From: Cordilura impudica
Lineage: Eukaryota > Arthropoda > Insecta > Diptera > Scathophagidae
Reading direction: 5' to 3'
NCBI GenBank assembly: GCA_963682025.1
Contig: OY821517.1
Coordinates: 51,222,662 to 51,286,661 of the forward strand
DNA: 64,000 nucleotides
Below, in pieces: positions 1 through 10,770 of the stretch. Below the pieces are notes generated by a model. That model did no database searches, was not told where the DNA came from, and was given only the letters and a program-made list of their open reading frames with translations. The translations under genes and the position numbers were made by a program. Numbering within the stretch: the stretch's first letter is position 1; each line of letters starts with the position of its first letter.

Positions 1-729
1 GTAATATTGATATAATGGATTTATTGACAATAGAAATTGCCAAAGGGAAACAACGGATGCTAATAACAAAAATATAAGCGTAATTTCTTTTATTTGCTAA
101 AACCACATTGATATTCAATAAATATTAATGTTGAACGTTTAACAATGATTATATTGATATTTAACACACCATTTATTTCAACAATGTTGCTATAATTAAA
201 AAAAGAAGAAGCTAAAGTTGGTTTGATACAATTTTTAAGAAAATAAATTGATTTTATCAATTTGCCATTATATTAAAAAATATGAAGTAGTTAGCAACTA
301 TTATTGCCAAATTTGAGAAGAATTTTAACGTTCTTAGTATTGCTAAGAAAAACTCAAAGAATTTAGAAAATACAATGTAAGTTTTAGTCATGCAATAAAA
401 AATAACGAACGCATTTAATATACAGAAATAGCTACATGCACGTAGGCGTCAACGATACCAAATTTTTCCAGGAAAAAAGTGCAAAACAGTACCACAAAAA
501 GAGCCGAAAGGTGTTTAATTAGAATGAAAGTAATAATAATAATACTAATAATAATTTGTTTATTTAAAAAAGTGTAAATACATAGTTTACATTTTAATAT
601 AAAGAGATTTCGTGACAATGACAAAATGTCATCTGTCATTTACAAAATTAAATGTAAATTTAAGTAGAATATATTTTCAATTATTACTAATTAATCATAT
701 TGTACAATTAAATATTTACTGTAATGCAT
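1..729. other. AT-rich stretch, nothing recognised
   Basis: No coding region, splice-supported exon or repeat family known from elsewhere in the window was recognised here. Short open frames have random-looking composition. The right edge is where recognisable LINE B coding sequence starts. Confidence 0.5.
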
Positions 730-1320
730 TGTATTACAAATAAATTTATACAGCCTGTTCCAGGCACCAACTATTTCTCTATTTAACACTTCTACTATCT
801 CATCATGGTTGAGCTTGGGTTTACCTAAATATCTGATTCTGAATTACCTCAATACAGGACATATTGCCATAAAATGATACAATGTTTCAGCTTCTGCGGT
901 ATTAGACAATGTGCATATTTTATTAGCTTGACTTCCAAAAGTATTAGATTTTAATCCCAAAATATCACAGCGAGCCTTGGAGTTTGTTAGTTGTTAGTTT
1001 CTTCTGACTGATTGTATCCTGTATATAATGTGTTACTATTATGAGGAAACTTATAAAGACGTGTATTGCTATTCCTTCGCTTCTTGCATGCTTTTTATCT
1101 TCAGGTTTCGTTATAAGCCAGCACCTCTACTAAGCCATTCTATATCACTCCTATTTTCAAATTTTATATTATATTCGGCTCCAAGTTGGTTAATGTGACT
1201 AGCCCACAAATGTTTTTAGACAGAACCTGCTTAGAGAGTTTGTGAGGTAGTTACAATGTTTTATAAATGTAGTCCATATGTAGGTTCACGCTATAAAAGT
1301 GATTATCGTCTGCATTTGTT
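730..1320 (-). pseudogene. LINE B, 3' end of the reverse transcriptase polyprotein (decayed)
   Basis: Read on the minus strand, about 930 to 735 gives a typical non-LTR retrotransposon C-terminus: a cysteine/histidine knuckle (ICTLSNTAEAETLYHF, then ICP, with the second Cys of the first pair changed to Ser), followed by RIRYLGKP and a W-x3-LYKFI tail. There is one in-frame stop after ICPVLR, and frame breaks occur around 1030-1240, where SDIEWLSR is readable. It fits as the downstream continuation of the LINE whose polymerase domain lies at 9591-10735 in the same orientation; LINE A and the errantivirus separate the two pieces. That they are one element is an inference from order, orientation and domain content. 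It is not functional. Confidence 0.7.
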
Positions 1321-2421
1321 TTTATTTTTTTTATATATATTAACCAACACTCAGGGGATGTCCCCTACAAAGGCAGTGCATTGTGTTGATTTCAGGAAAA
1401 TAGGTTATGGGAAGGAGGAAAGAGGGAGTAGTGTTTGTGGATATTTGACTTAAATTTTCTTAGATTATAACTGTCAGGAAAGACCTCTGGGGGGAGTTTA
1501 TTCCGCATACGGCTAGTTCGACTGATAAACGAATTCTCTCTGTAATGCAATACAATACAAACGGATGAGATCTACTAGAGAAGCGGTTAGAGCGAACCGA
1601 AACTCGGGCACTTGGAATATGTTCACTAATACCAGAAGAACATTTCCCTTGGTAATATCTATAGAACAGTGCTACACAACCCACATTCCGACGATGTTCC
1701 AATGAGTCAATAGAGTTGGGTACCCTACTGTCAATGATGTGCATCAACGCCCTCCTTTGCATACGGTCCAGTAGCTCCAAAATAAACTTTGAAGCTCCTG
1801 CCCTTATATGGGAGTTGTATTCGATTTTCGGTCGAATGTGGTATAGGTTTTAAGGTGATCAGAGGGAGTGAAGTAATTTTTGCACCGTTTTAGGAAACCA
1901 AAACACTTGAATGCTTCTTTCAACACCTGAAAAACATGCTCGTTCCACCGAACATCATATTGAATTCTCATGCCTAGAACATCAGGAGTATCTGATTGCT
2001 CAATACATATACCACCCATATATACAGATGACATTGTTGATTCCATAGTCAACATACAGCATTGAGTCTTCAGCGCATTAAAATCAACCCAATTCGCTTT
2101 ACCCCACTCGGAGGTCTTGATTGAGTGTGTCATTCATTGTCGGCCTTTTGCCCCCAACTTCCAAGAGGCTTCGCCTACAATCAAAGAAAAATTAATGGCA
2201 AATGCTGCTGTCATCTGCGAAAGAGTAAATAGAATTAAAAGTTTGACCAAGAAAGTCGTTCAGAAAGATAAGGAAAAGAGAAGGAGAAAGAACGGAACCT
2301 AGGGGTACCCCTGAATTAAAATGAAACTCATTAGATGAAACCCCATCAATAAAAACACGTATTAATCGGTCTCTGAGAAAACTCGATCTAAATCGAGAGA
2401 AGTCAGTAGTCGTGCCACACA
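1321..2421 (-). pseudogene. LINE A (I/Jockey-type), polymerase palm to 3' end, broken
   Basis: Minus-strand frames at 2422-2192, 2133-1804 and 1780-1460 read in order as a non-LTR reverse transcriptase: finger/palm with SGVPLGSVLSPSLFLIF and the catalytic-type SFADDSS motif, then thumb, then the C-terminal block LLDRMQRRALMHIIDS and LEHRRNVGCVALFYRYY. The breaks between the blocks are frameshifts. Below 1460 the sequence looks like a 3' UTR ending in an A-rich tract on the minus strand near 1320-1345. The 5' end of this fragment is cut exactly at the errantivirus LTR (2422). Its continuation is 9513-9590, where the minus strand reads ALDISKAFDRV, that is, polymerase motif A. A dead copy. Confidence 0.82.
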
Positions 2422-2851
2422 AATTTAATTTTTGATTTAAGAAAACGAGTTTTTAAAAAAGAAAATAATTTTATTACCGAAAAAACAACTTAACTCCATT
2501 AGGCGTTCTGCCAGACTGATTTTACAATTATTTTCTTTTACTTATTTGCTAAATGTCTTTTTTGCATAATTAACAATTTTTATTTTATTTACTAATTTCT
2601 TAAAAGTGTGTAATTATTGTATTGTCATCAAAATAATATTTTTTTATATTGTGAAATCAATATAAAACTGTTTATTAAATAAAATTGAAACTAGACTGTT
2701 GAATAAACAAAATTAAATTAAAATTATGGATTAAATCAAATTAAAGTGAAATTGTTGACAATGCAATAATTACGGTTCACTAACATTACCAATGTTATTT
2801 AAGAATTCGTCGAATTTATCTAAAGTTTTGGTAGTATTTATATATGTAACT
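2422..2851 (-). repeat. 3' LTR of the errantivirus
   Basis: This 430-bp direct repeat matches 9083-9512 except at position 2530. On the minus strand it begins AGTTACATATATAAATAC and ends TTAAATT, termini typical of errantivirus LTRs. The last 27 or so codons of env run into it. An AATAAA-type signal is visible on the minus strand near 2670. Confidence 0.95.
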
Positions 2852-4260
2852 ACTCCCTCCTTTAGATTAGAATTCTCCTGAATTCTTTTATTTAATTTTA
2901 TTTTTATGTATTTTGGTCTAATGAAAAGCACAATAATTATTACAATAACAATTAGAATTATAATAATATTACATCCATATGTTAATTTTGTGTGATATTT
3001 TAATTCTTTAATATTTCTTACATTATATTGGTGTTCTTTTGTAATTTCTTCAAATGAAATTTTATGTGTAAAATTTTGAGCTTTATTTGTATTTTCAATT
3101 ACTTTTCTTTCTTCTATAGTTTCTGCAATATTTGAAAAATAATCTTTTATTTTGATTGAACAGTTATTGAAATTGATTAAGTAATTTCCATTAAAAATAT
3201 TTGCTTCATGATTGCAAGTTTGATTTACAGTAGTATTTATTGCATTTTTAATTAAAATTGTATCTATATCTAACTGTAAAATTTCAAAATCTCTATTTTC
3301 TATTAATTGACAATTATTCTTTATTATACAGTTGTTACTCAGTTTTAAATCTTTTAAGTGTTTATTTTCTTCAAATTTATAAGTGTTATTTTGAAATTCA
3401 AAAATTTGTTCTATGTTTGAATCTATTTCATTAAAATCAGTATTTGGTAATGGTACAATAAATCTTAACTTAATTGTTATAAATGTTTTGGGTATTTTTA
3501 TTCCAAAAATTAGATAAGAATTGTTAAAAAATGCTGTTCCAAATTGGATATATTTTAATTTGTTATAATCAATTTCATATTTTCTTAAGTCATTGCTAGT
3601 TAAAATACTTGGGTGAACAATACCATATTTTGTTGAAACAACATTATCTTGTAAATGTTCTATTTTATTTTTTATTAATTGTACATTTGTCAGTTGTTCT
3701 AAATATATATTTTTATTATCTTCTTTTTCCAAAAATTTATTTATTGAATTTAATTCTTTTTCTATTTTCTTTCTATCATTTGATATTACAATTTTTAAAT
3801 GTTCTAAAGTTACATTAAAATAATCATTAATTGATATTTGTTGGTCATTATTTTCTGTAAGTTCGTCAATATTAAGTAAGTGCTTTTGTATATTCTGTCT
3901 GTCCTCTTCGTCCATAGTGCCAAATAACCATTTTGACATACTTCCAATTCAGTTAATGAGTCCACGTCTTTGTCTATTTTGTTTTGGTATTAGAGTCATT
4001 AATTTATTTCTGGCATCTAATAGTTCTAATTCAAGTATGTCTTTATTATCCATTTTCAATAAAATTATGTTGTCTGTTAGCTTGTCTAAAATCTCTTCTA
4101 TTTCGCTAAGAGTAATTATGTGTAAAACTACATCTGAATAGTGAACTATTTCCTGGTCCCGCATATATATGTCCGTGTAGCCTGTGTGTTCCGCTAATAG
4201 TTTTGTGGTCATTATCCCACTAGTCACCGGAGTCCATAATAACATCATCAGTATTGTCAA
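2770..4260 (-). pseudogene. Errantivirus envelope-like gene (env), interrupted by one stop codon
   Basis: The frame starts at 4260, overlapping the end of pol by about 40 nt. It opens with a hydrophobic signal-like N-terminus and runs about 100 codons to a basic RQRR furin-type site. A TGA at 3949-3951 lies five codons after the site, and the same frame then continues from the ATG at 3939 for 389 codons. The downstream part has many Asn glycosylation-type sites and one strong membrane segment about 45-70 residues before the C-terminus, followed by a basic cytoplasmic tail. This layout (surface unit, cleavage site, fusion region, transmembrane unit) is that of class I-like errantivirus Env. 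The final codons lie inside the LTR. Because of the stop, only a truncated surface part would be made. Confidence 0.88.
2852..2864 (-). other. Polypurine tract
   Basis: Directly upstream of the 3' LTR on the minus strand the sequence is AAAGGAGGGAGT, an all-purine run except for its last base. This is the position and composition of the plus-strand primer of an LTR element. It lies within the env reading frame. Confidence 0.7.
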
Positions 4261-7200
4261 AAGCTGAAAATTTTAGTGATTTTTTAATGTTGCAAGGATG
4301 AATATTTTTCAAATTTTCCTTCCTATACTTTGGTTGTTCCTTGTGCCTAACCGCTTTATAGTTTTTTATAAATCCTTCTGTTCGATTTTCCTCATAATTC
4401 TCTCTATTTTTATTCAACTTATTTATGATTTTGTGTTTCGTTGTTTCTAAATTCTTTTTCAGCATCTCAAGATCCACTTTTTTATTATGTACTTCGTTTG
4501 GTGTAAATTTTATCGCTGAATGGAATCTATCATTATAATTTCGAATGGCTTTCTGTATTAATTGTTTGACTGACAACCCTTTTTCTAATTTATACAAAAT
4601 TCTAAATTTTTCTGCTATCGTATTATGAAATCTCTCAATATCTGCATTACCCGTATGGCTGTTGGGTATAGTTAGGTGAATTTCTATATTTTCATTGTCC
4701 AAAAATTCCTTTATTCTTGCGGTTTTAAATTCATTGTCTGCCACTATCTTTCCAGGTTTTCCCATTTTAGCAAAGTGATCTTCTAATTGTTCGATAATTG
4801 TTATGTGGTTTCTATCGTTTAGCGGGTAAGCCGCTCCAAATTTTGAGAATTTATCAATTACCGTTAAAAAATGATTTCCCTTCATAACGTAAGTATCTAT
4901 ATGTATTATCTCGTTATTTTCTGAAGGTGTTTCTGTAATGGAAAATTTTGGTTTAATTGGTCTCCTATCATATTTTACTTCTTGGCAAATTTCACAATCA
5001 TTAATTACCAGCTGAATTAATTCCATCAGTTTTGGATAGTATATTTTGTTCTTAATCTGATTATATGTTTCTATTATGCCTGAGTGCATACTTTCCCTAA
5101 TATGGTAGAGAGATATTTGTTTAATTGCCTCTACTTCAGTTTCTATATCTTGTGCCCGCATAGTGCATTTAATAAATTCTATTTGTTTGTCGTTAGAGAA
5201 CATTTCTATTAACTTTTCCTGAACTGTATTATAACTATGTTCGGACAACTCCGAAAATATTCCTATTTTACCTTTTGTAGTATGCATTCTAAATATTTCT
5301 CCCAATCTATTAAAATCTGCCTCTGCTATAAAAATAATTCTTTCGCCATGTACAATTTTCATTTCCTCAATCTTGTTATTTGTTAATATGATTTGTGTTT
5401 TATATTTATTAACTATTTCCTCTTTAATATAAAAATTTTCTTCTGCTGAATGAGCTGTTGCCATAGATATATTGTCATCTTCAATATTATTTATGTTAAA
5501 ATCTGATTCATTATCTCCTTCTTCCCGAATGTTTTTCTTATCTTCTTGTTTTTCTTCATCAATATTTTCTATTCTACTTAAAAAGTCTGCTACTCTGTTT
5601 TCCTTTCCTTTTATATATTCTATCTCAAAATCATATTCTCCTAATTTCAGAAGCCATCTTTGATGCCTTGGAGACATATCTTTTCCCTTATATTTTGAAT
5701 GTAAAAACTTAATTGGTTGATGATCAGTTAGAATTTTAAATTTTCTCCCATAAAGATAAGGTCTTAAATATTTAACACTCCATAATATGGCTAAAAATTC
5801 TTTATCTGTTGCTGAATAGTTTCTCTCATGATTATTTAAGGTTCTGGATGCAAAACATATTGGATGCCCTTCTTGTGACAAGACAGCACCAATTGCGTAA
5901 TTGGACGCATCCGTGGTAAGAGTAAATTTCTTTTCAAAATTCGGATATCTAAGAATTGGATGTGATATAATCAGAGTTTTCAATTTTTCGAATGCTTCGA
6001 TGTATGTTGGGTCTTTAATATTTATTTTTACACCCTTTTTTAAATATTTCGTTATCGGCTGCGCTACCTTAGCGTAGTCCCTAACAAATTTCCTGTAATA
6101 GCCCGTAAGCCCTAGAAAACTTTTTATTTGTCTTTCAGTTTTTGGAATCTCTAATTCTCTAATAACTTTAATCTTCTCTGGATTTGGTTTAAGCCCTTCA
6201 CTTGTTAGAATGTGACCTAAAAACTGAGTCTCTTTCTTCATAAAGTTGCATTTGTCAATTTGTATTTTTAAATTCGTCCGTTCCAGTACGTTAAATATGT
6301 CTGTTATAGCCTTTACATGTTCTTTTAATGAGGTACTAAATATGAGAATATCGTCAAGATATACAACGCAAGTTTTATTTATGTATTCCCGTAATGTCTC
6401 GTTCATTAATCGCTGAAATGTCGCCGGTGCGTTTTTTAGTCCGAATGGCATTCGTATGAATTCATAAAGTCCCTGTGGTGTTACAAAAGCTGTTTTTTCC
6501 CTATCTTGTTCCTCAATCAAAATTTGGTGATATCCCTTAGCCAAATCTAGTGTCGTAAAATACTGAGCTCGTCCTAGTTTGTCTAAAATTGAGTCTATAT
6601 TTGGAAGTGGAAATTTATCATCTATTGTCACCTCATTGAGTTTTCTGTAATCAACTACAATTCTATATTTTTTCTGTCCTGAATTATCTACTTTTTTTGG
6701 GTACTACTATTAAAGGACTCGAATACCTAGAACTACTTTTTCTAATTATTCCCTGTTCTTCCATTTCTTTTATTTGTCTTCTAACTTCCTCTTCGTGTTG
6801 TCGAGGGTATCTATATAATTTAGAGTTTATCTGTTCATTAGTTGTCGTCCTTATTTCATGCTTTATGTCCATTGTGCTAGTCAACTGGTCTCCCTCCTTA
6901 AAGAATAAATTTTTAAATCTTCTCAAAATGTTCGTTATTTCCCTACGTTCTTCTTCATTTAAATGTTCTAATTGAATCCTATCCCAATCGAACTCAATTT
7001 TCTCTAATACGCAAATTTCAATATTTTTATAAGGATTTTCTAAAAATTTACTAATTTTCCCATTAATAGAAATATATCCATCTATCAAATTTATTATAGT
7101 ATAAAAACAGTTTAATAGGTCAGTCCCAATTATAAAATGGTACTTTCGAACTTTAAGTTCAGTAATTTTCCATTTAATTTTTGAATGAATTGGCAACTTA

Positions 7201-7420
7201 AATTCATTAGGTGCATTAGTTAGCGCCTCGTATCTAATTATATCTTTCCCGGTTACTGTGCTAAAATTAATTGGTTCTTTTAATAAAATTTTTTCAAAAT
7301 AATTTATATTTCTATCTATTAAACTTATTCTTGCTCCCGTATCTATTAATGCAATGTACTTTTTTCCATCAATCGTAATTTCTATCGTGGGTAGACAATC
7401 CGATGGGGTGTTCGAAAAAA
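4220..7420 (-). pseudogene. Errantivirus pol polyprotein (PR-RT-RNase H-IN), one frameshift
   Basis: The frame opens near 7420 with an aspartic protease (LIDTGA active site at about 7340) and runs to a stop at 6684-6686. The break is a one-base length change in an A7 run near 6693-6699, and the same reading resumes in another frame to 4220. In the 803-codon downstream frame (start taken at 6631), the reverse transcriptase has the TLDLAKGYHQ aspartate (residue 29) and YLDD (91-94). RNase H has D241, E278, D303 and D349. Integrase has an H...H/CEIC zinc-binding region (510-549) and the D579/D632/E667 triad. All catalytic residues are present, so the frameshift is the only visible defect. Env overlaps its 3' end. 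Confidence 0.93.
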
Positions 7421-8693
7421 CTGATCCTGGCTTTGTCCGAGTTGACCTACGTTACATTGACATATGTTTGGCTCAGAGTGTCCTGCCAATGGACCATTAT
7501 CCTTCTCCCTACTGTCATCTTCCATTGACCCGTTTTGGTTTTGCCAAGGTTGATTCAAGCGATATTGGCTGAATTTTTGCCTTGGGTTTCCTACCTGGGC
7601 GGAGCTTTGGAAATTACCTCGATTATCAAAACTATTATTAGAATTATTGTGGTTTATTTCTATATTATCTACTTCCATTTGTTCGGTTCGATCTTGCCTA
7701 GGTTGATTCCAGCGATATTGGCCGGAATTTGACCTAGGGTTTCCTACCTGAGCGAACTTCTGGAAATTGTTTAGCATATTATTATTACTGTTATTCTGAA
7801 CTCTATATCTTCCCGAAATATTAAAGTTCCTACTGATATTATTATCAAAGTTATAGTTATTGTTGTAATTGTTCCGTCTAAAATCATTCAGTTCCATGTA
7901 ATTTTGCTGATTATATCCCTGATTAAAGTTACTATTATAATTTGTCCTTTGGTTATAATTGTTTCTATTCTGTGTCCGATTTTGTCTAATTGCTACGTCT
8001 TCTTTAGTCCTAAATTTTCTATATTCCGGTCTAATACAACTATCCTCGAATCTTCGTATAGTCAAAATTTTCAATATGTCATTAATGTTCGTTTTTTCAT
8101 AAATTTTGTCCAACAACGTTCCCTGTGTCATTTCCTTTACAGTATTTAGCAGTAAACTATCATATTCGAGAGGTCTATGTAGTGGTCATTCCTGTAGTAA
8201 ACAGTCAGTTCGTCCGCTTTATATTTTATATTTTGAACTTCAACAATTAATTCGCTTACCGAATTTACTCTTAAGCTGGCTATCATTTTGTAGATTTGGT
8301 GTGGTTCAATATTCGGCCTGTACCTTAGTTTTAGTGTCTCCTTTATCAGCTGCCAATTATCTGGTTCCGGAACATTTATTATAGCATCCTTGGCCTGACC
8401 TTGAATTGTTCGGTAAAAGATATTTCTTACTGCCTCCTTGTATAATGTTGCGTTCGTTATTGTTGACAAGAGGTATTCGGTGCTACTAAAGAAGCTATTT
8501 ACTGTTACTTCTCCTGTTCCAGTAAATGTGGGTAGAAGATTAGCTGTTTTAATTATATGCTCCCTTAAGCTTCTATCCTGGCCTGCTGTTGTAGCTCGAT
8601 ATAAGCTAGCCTCATACTTTCTAGTTGTTGCTCCCGTCTGGCCAGCTCCTCCACTAGGTTCACAGGGGGCATTTGTGCTTGCTCCTGCTCCAT
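7382..8693 (-). pseudogene. Errantivirus gag, two frameshifts
   Basis: A plausible start is the ATG at 8693, giving a Glu/Gln-rich N-terminal coil. A stop at 8565-8567 cuts this frame, but the next frame continues at once with LPTFTGTGEV, a capsid N-terminal signature of gypsy-like Gag. A second break occurs near 8146, and the remainder (8131-7382) holds the end of the capsid and a long Asn/Gln/Arg-rich C-terminus without a CCHC zinc knuckle, as in 17.6-like elements. The structural protein would form the particle and package the RNA. With two shifts, this copy should not yield intact Gag. Confidence 0.85.
7414..7422 (-). promoter_or_regulatory. Candidate -1 frameshift site between gag and pol
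   Basis: The gag frame passes through CAG TTT TTT CGA here and ends at 7382, while the protease frame lies one base back and is open across the same run (TCA GTT TTT TCG). A T6 run at the end of gag is where errantiviruses shift to make Gag-Pol. The heptamer is not a perfect X-XXY-YYZ site, so this is an inference from frame geometry. Confidence 0.4.
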
Positions 8694-9065
8694 TCTTCTC
8701 TGATCAAAAGCCTTTTGTCGTTTGCTAGTCGTTGTGTCGGTTAGCTTCTTGCTGACTGACAGTCACTTCACTAGAGTTGTTTTTCGATTATATATTCTTC
8801 TTTTTCGTTATCCTTTTAATGTTCACTGCACCGTGGTGTCGATTTCAGAATTTTATCGTTTTCACTTTTATTGTTGATTTTTGATTTTATTCTTTATTAA
8901 ATGTTCACTGCACGGTTTTTAATGTTTACTTCACTGTGGTGTCGATTTTAGAATTTTATCGTTTTCACTTTTAGTGTTCGATTTTATTCTTTATTAAATG
9001 TTCACTGCACTGCGACTTTTGATTTATATATTCGTTCGTTTCACAGCATTCACGATTTTACATGA
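8694..9065 (-). other. Errantivirus 5' leader
   Basis: This untranslated stretch lies between the primer site and gag. It contains a diverged direct repeat (TGTTCACTGCAC with a following ATTTTATCG block, seen around 8820-8900 and 8910-9010). No open frame of note. It would carry packaging and splice-donor signals, but none can be assigned by eye. Confidence 0.5.
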
Positions 9066-9082
9066 ATCCTACCGACTGCGCC
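9066..9082 (-). other. Primer-binding site for tRNA-Ser
   Basis: Immediately after the 5' LTR the minus strand reads GGCGCAGTCGGTAGGAT, the tRNA-Ser-complementary primer site used by gypsy, 17.6 and relatives. It sets the LTR boundary at 9083 and the element's orientation. Confidence 0.9.
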
Positions 9083-9512
9083 AATTTAATTTTTGATTTA
9101 AGAAAACGAGTTTTTAAAAAAGAAAATAATTTTATTACCGAAAAAACAACTTAACTCCATTAGGCGTTCTGCCAGACTGATTTTACAATTCTTTTCTTTT
9201 ACTTATTTGCTAAATGTCTTTTTTGCATAATTAACAATTTTTATTTTATTTACTAATTTCTTAAAAGTGTGTAATTATTGTATTGTCATCAAAATAATAT
9301 TTTTTTATATTGTGAAATCAATATAAAACTGTTTATTAAATAAAATTGAAACTAGACTGTTGAATAAACAAAATTAAATTAAAATTATGGATTAAATCAA
9401 ATTAAAGTGAAATTGTTGACAATGCAATAATTACGGTTCACTAACATTACCAATGTTATTTAAGAATTCGTCGAATTTATCTAAAGTTTTGGTAGTATTT
9501 ATATATGTAACT
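9083..9512 (-). repeat. 5' LTR of the errantivirus
   Basis: The partner of 2422-2851 with a single difference (C at 9191). It is followed on the right by CACA, matching the four bases left of the other LTR. It carries the promoter of the element. Confidence 0.95.
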
Positions 9513-9590
9513 CACACGATCGAATGCCTTGGAAATATCCAGAGCAACCACTTTACTTTCGCCAAACTTGCGAATGGATCCAGTGTTAAA
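9513..9590 (-). pseudogene. LINE A, 5'-truncated start fragment
   Basis: On the minus strand this reads GSIRKFGESKVVALDISKAF followed by DRV, the polymerase motif A region of an I/Jockey-type LINE. It joins exactly to the W-H at the other side of the errantivirus (2420 downward). It meets LINE B coding sequence near 9590, so LINE A looks 5'-truncated on insertion. No clear target duplication could be assigned. Confidence 0.75.
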
Positions 9591-10770
9591 GCGTAATTCG
9601 GGGTGAAGTCCGGCAGTCTCAAAATTCTTTTTATAAAAAATCTTTGTAGTTTGTCAACTTCTTCAAATAAGCCATAACACCACACTTGCGTCCCATATAT
9701 ATGAATTGACCTACATACAGCTTGGAAAAGTCTCCATTTAGATGACAATGATATCGTTTTATCACTTAAAAACTGTTACCAGCACTTTGCTGAATTGTTA
9801 CGTTTTTCTAAATGCTTTCCAATAAACATTTTGGGCGTCAGTATCACATCAAGGTAGCAATATTCATTTATTATTCTCACTTCTGGCCCTTTTCCGAATG
9901 CTAGCATTTCTGATTTTGTTAAATTTACCTCCATATCCCATTGGTTGCAGTACGTTTCGAATTTATTTATCATTTGTTTATCATTACACTAATGTCATCT
10001 GCAAGCAACACAATATCATCTGCATATAATAACAACCATATATTTATTTCACAAATTATCATTCCACCACCTAAGTGTCCATATAAATCATTTAGATATA
10101 GCGTGAAAAGTAATGGTGATATCAAACATCCCTGCTTTACACCTGAATATGTTTCAGGCGTTGTGGGGCTATATATATATTCTCAATAAGACTTACTTTT
10201 TCTGTTTATATTCCCAGCGTATGCAGCTTATGTAACAAACGTCTCCTTGGTACCCTATCAAATGCAGCTTTGAAGTCAACAATAAATGCATACACCTTTT
10301 TATTTTCTTCATATTTCAAATGAACAATACCAGATAAGTTGTAGATATTATCAACATTAGAATAGTTTCTTCTAAAACCTGCTTGATATTCATTAAACTT
10401 TTTTTGATTTTCAAACCAATTTGAAAGTCTTTCGTTTAAAGTACCCATTAATATTTTGGACACACAATTCATAAATCAAATTCCCCTGTAGTTATTTGGT
10501 GAATTGACATTTCCCTTCTTATAAATCGAAAAGATTATTGTCTGCACAAAAGTTTCATCTACGGATCCAGTCTCAAATATTATATTAAAAACCTTAGTTA
10601 GTTCAGCCAAGAATTCAATTGATGTGTTCTTGAGGAATTCATACGATACCCTATCTGATCCGGGTGCTTTATTTAACTTTGTGTAACCCAAAAATTCCAG
10701 AATATTTATTTAACTCTTTAAGGGATTCAATGAAATAATAACAGCAACGCACGCAATAAATATTATAGAC
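9591..10770 (-). pseudogene. LINE B, reverse transcriptase domain (decayed)
   Basis: Minus-strand blocks in order are: NKAPGSDRVSYEFLKN and NSPNNYRGI (10691-10476); then EYQAGFRRNYS and FIVDFKAAFDRVPR (10472-10206, motif A aspartate present); then SGVKQGCLISPLLF around 10140; then the catalytic YADDIVLLADD near 10000-10035; then the thumb region (9973-9776); then QVWCYG...RFFIKRILRLPDF (9748-9600). This is a full non-LTR polymerase with several frameshifts, so it is not expressed as one protein. Domain order and motifs establish the class; the exact clade (CR1/Jockey-like versus RTE-like) is not certain. It is cut at 9590 by LINE A and at 10771 by a hAT element. Confidence 0.85.

Larger units (their letters stand above)
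2422..9512 (-). mobile_element. Errantivirus (Ty3/gypsy insect endogenous retrovirus), complete but defective
   Basis: A full-length LTR element of 7,091 bp on the minus strand. It has two 430-bp LTRs, a tRNA-Ser type primer site, gag, pol (protease, reverse transcriptase, RNase H, integrase), an env gene and a polypurine tract, in the order expected for gypsy/17.6-like errantiviruses. The target duplication is CACA (2418-2421 and 9513-9516), and removing the element rejoins LINE A inside its polymerase motif A. The LTRs differ at one site only (A at 2530, C at 9191), which implies a recent insertion. Yet gag has two frameshifts, pol has one, and env has one nonsense codon, so this copy is unlikely to make a complete set of proteins. 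Confidence 0.95.

Noticed and set aside
2117..2302. Plus-strand frame of 61 codons over LINE A, and similar plus-strand frames at 8438-8728 and 6697-6975
   Set aside because: They are antisense shadows of LINE or errantivirus coding sequence.
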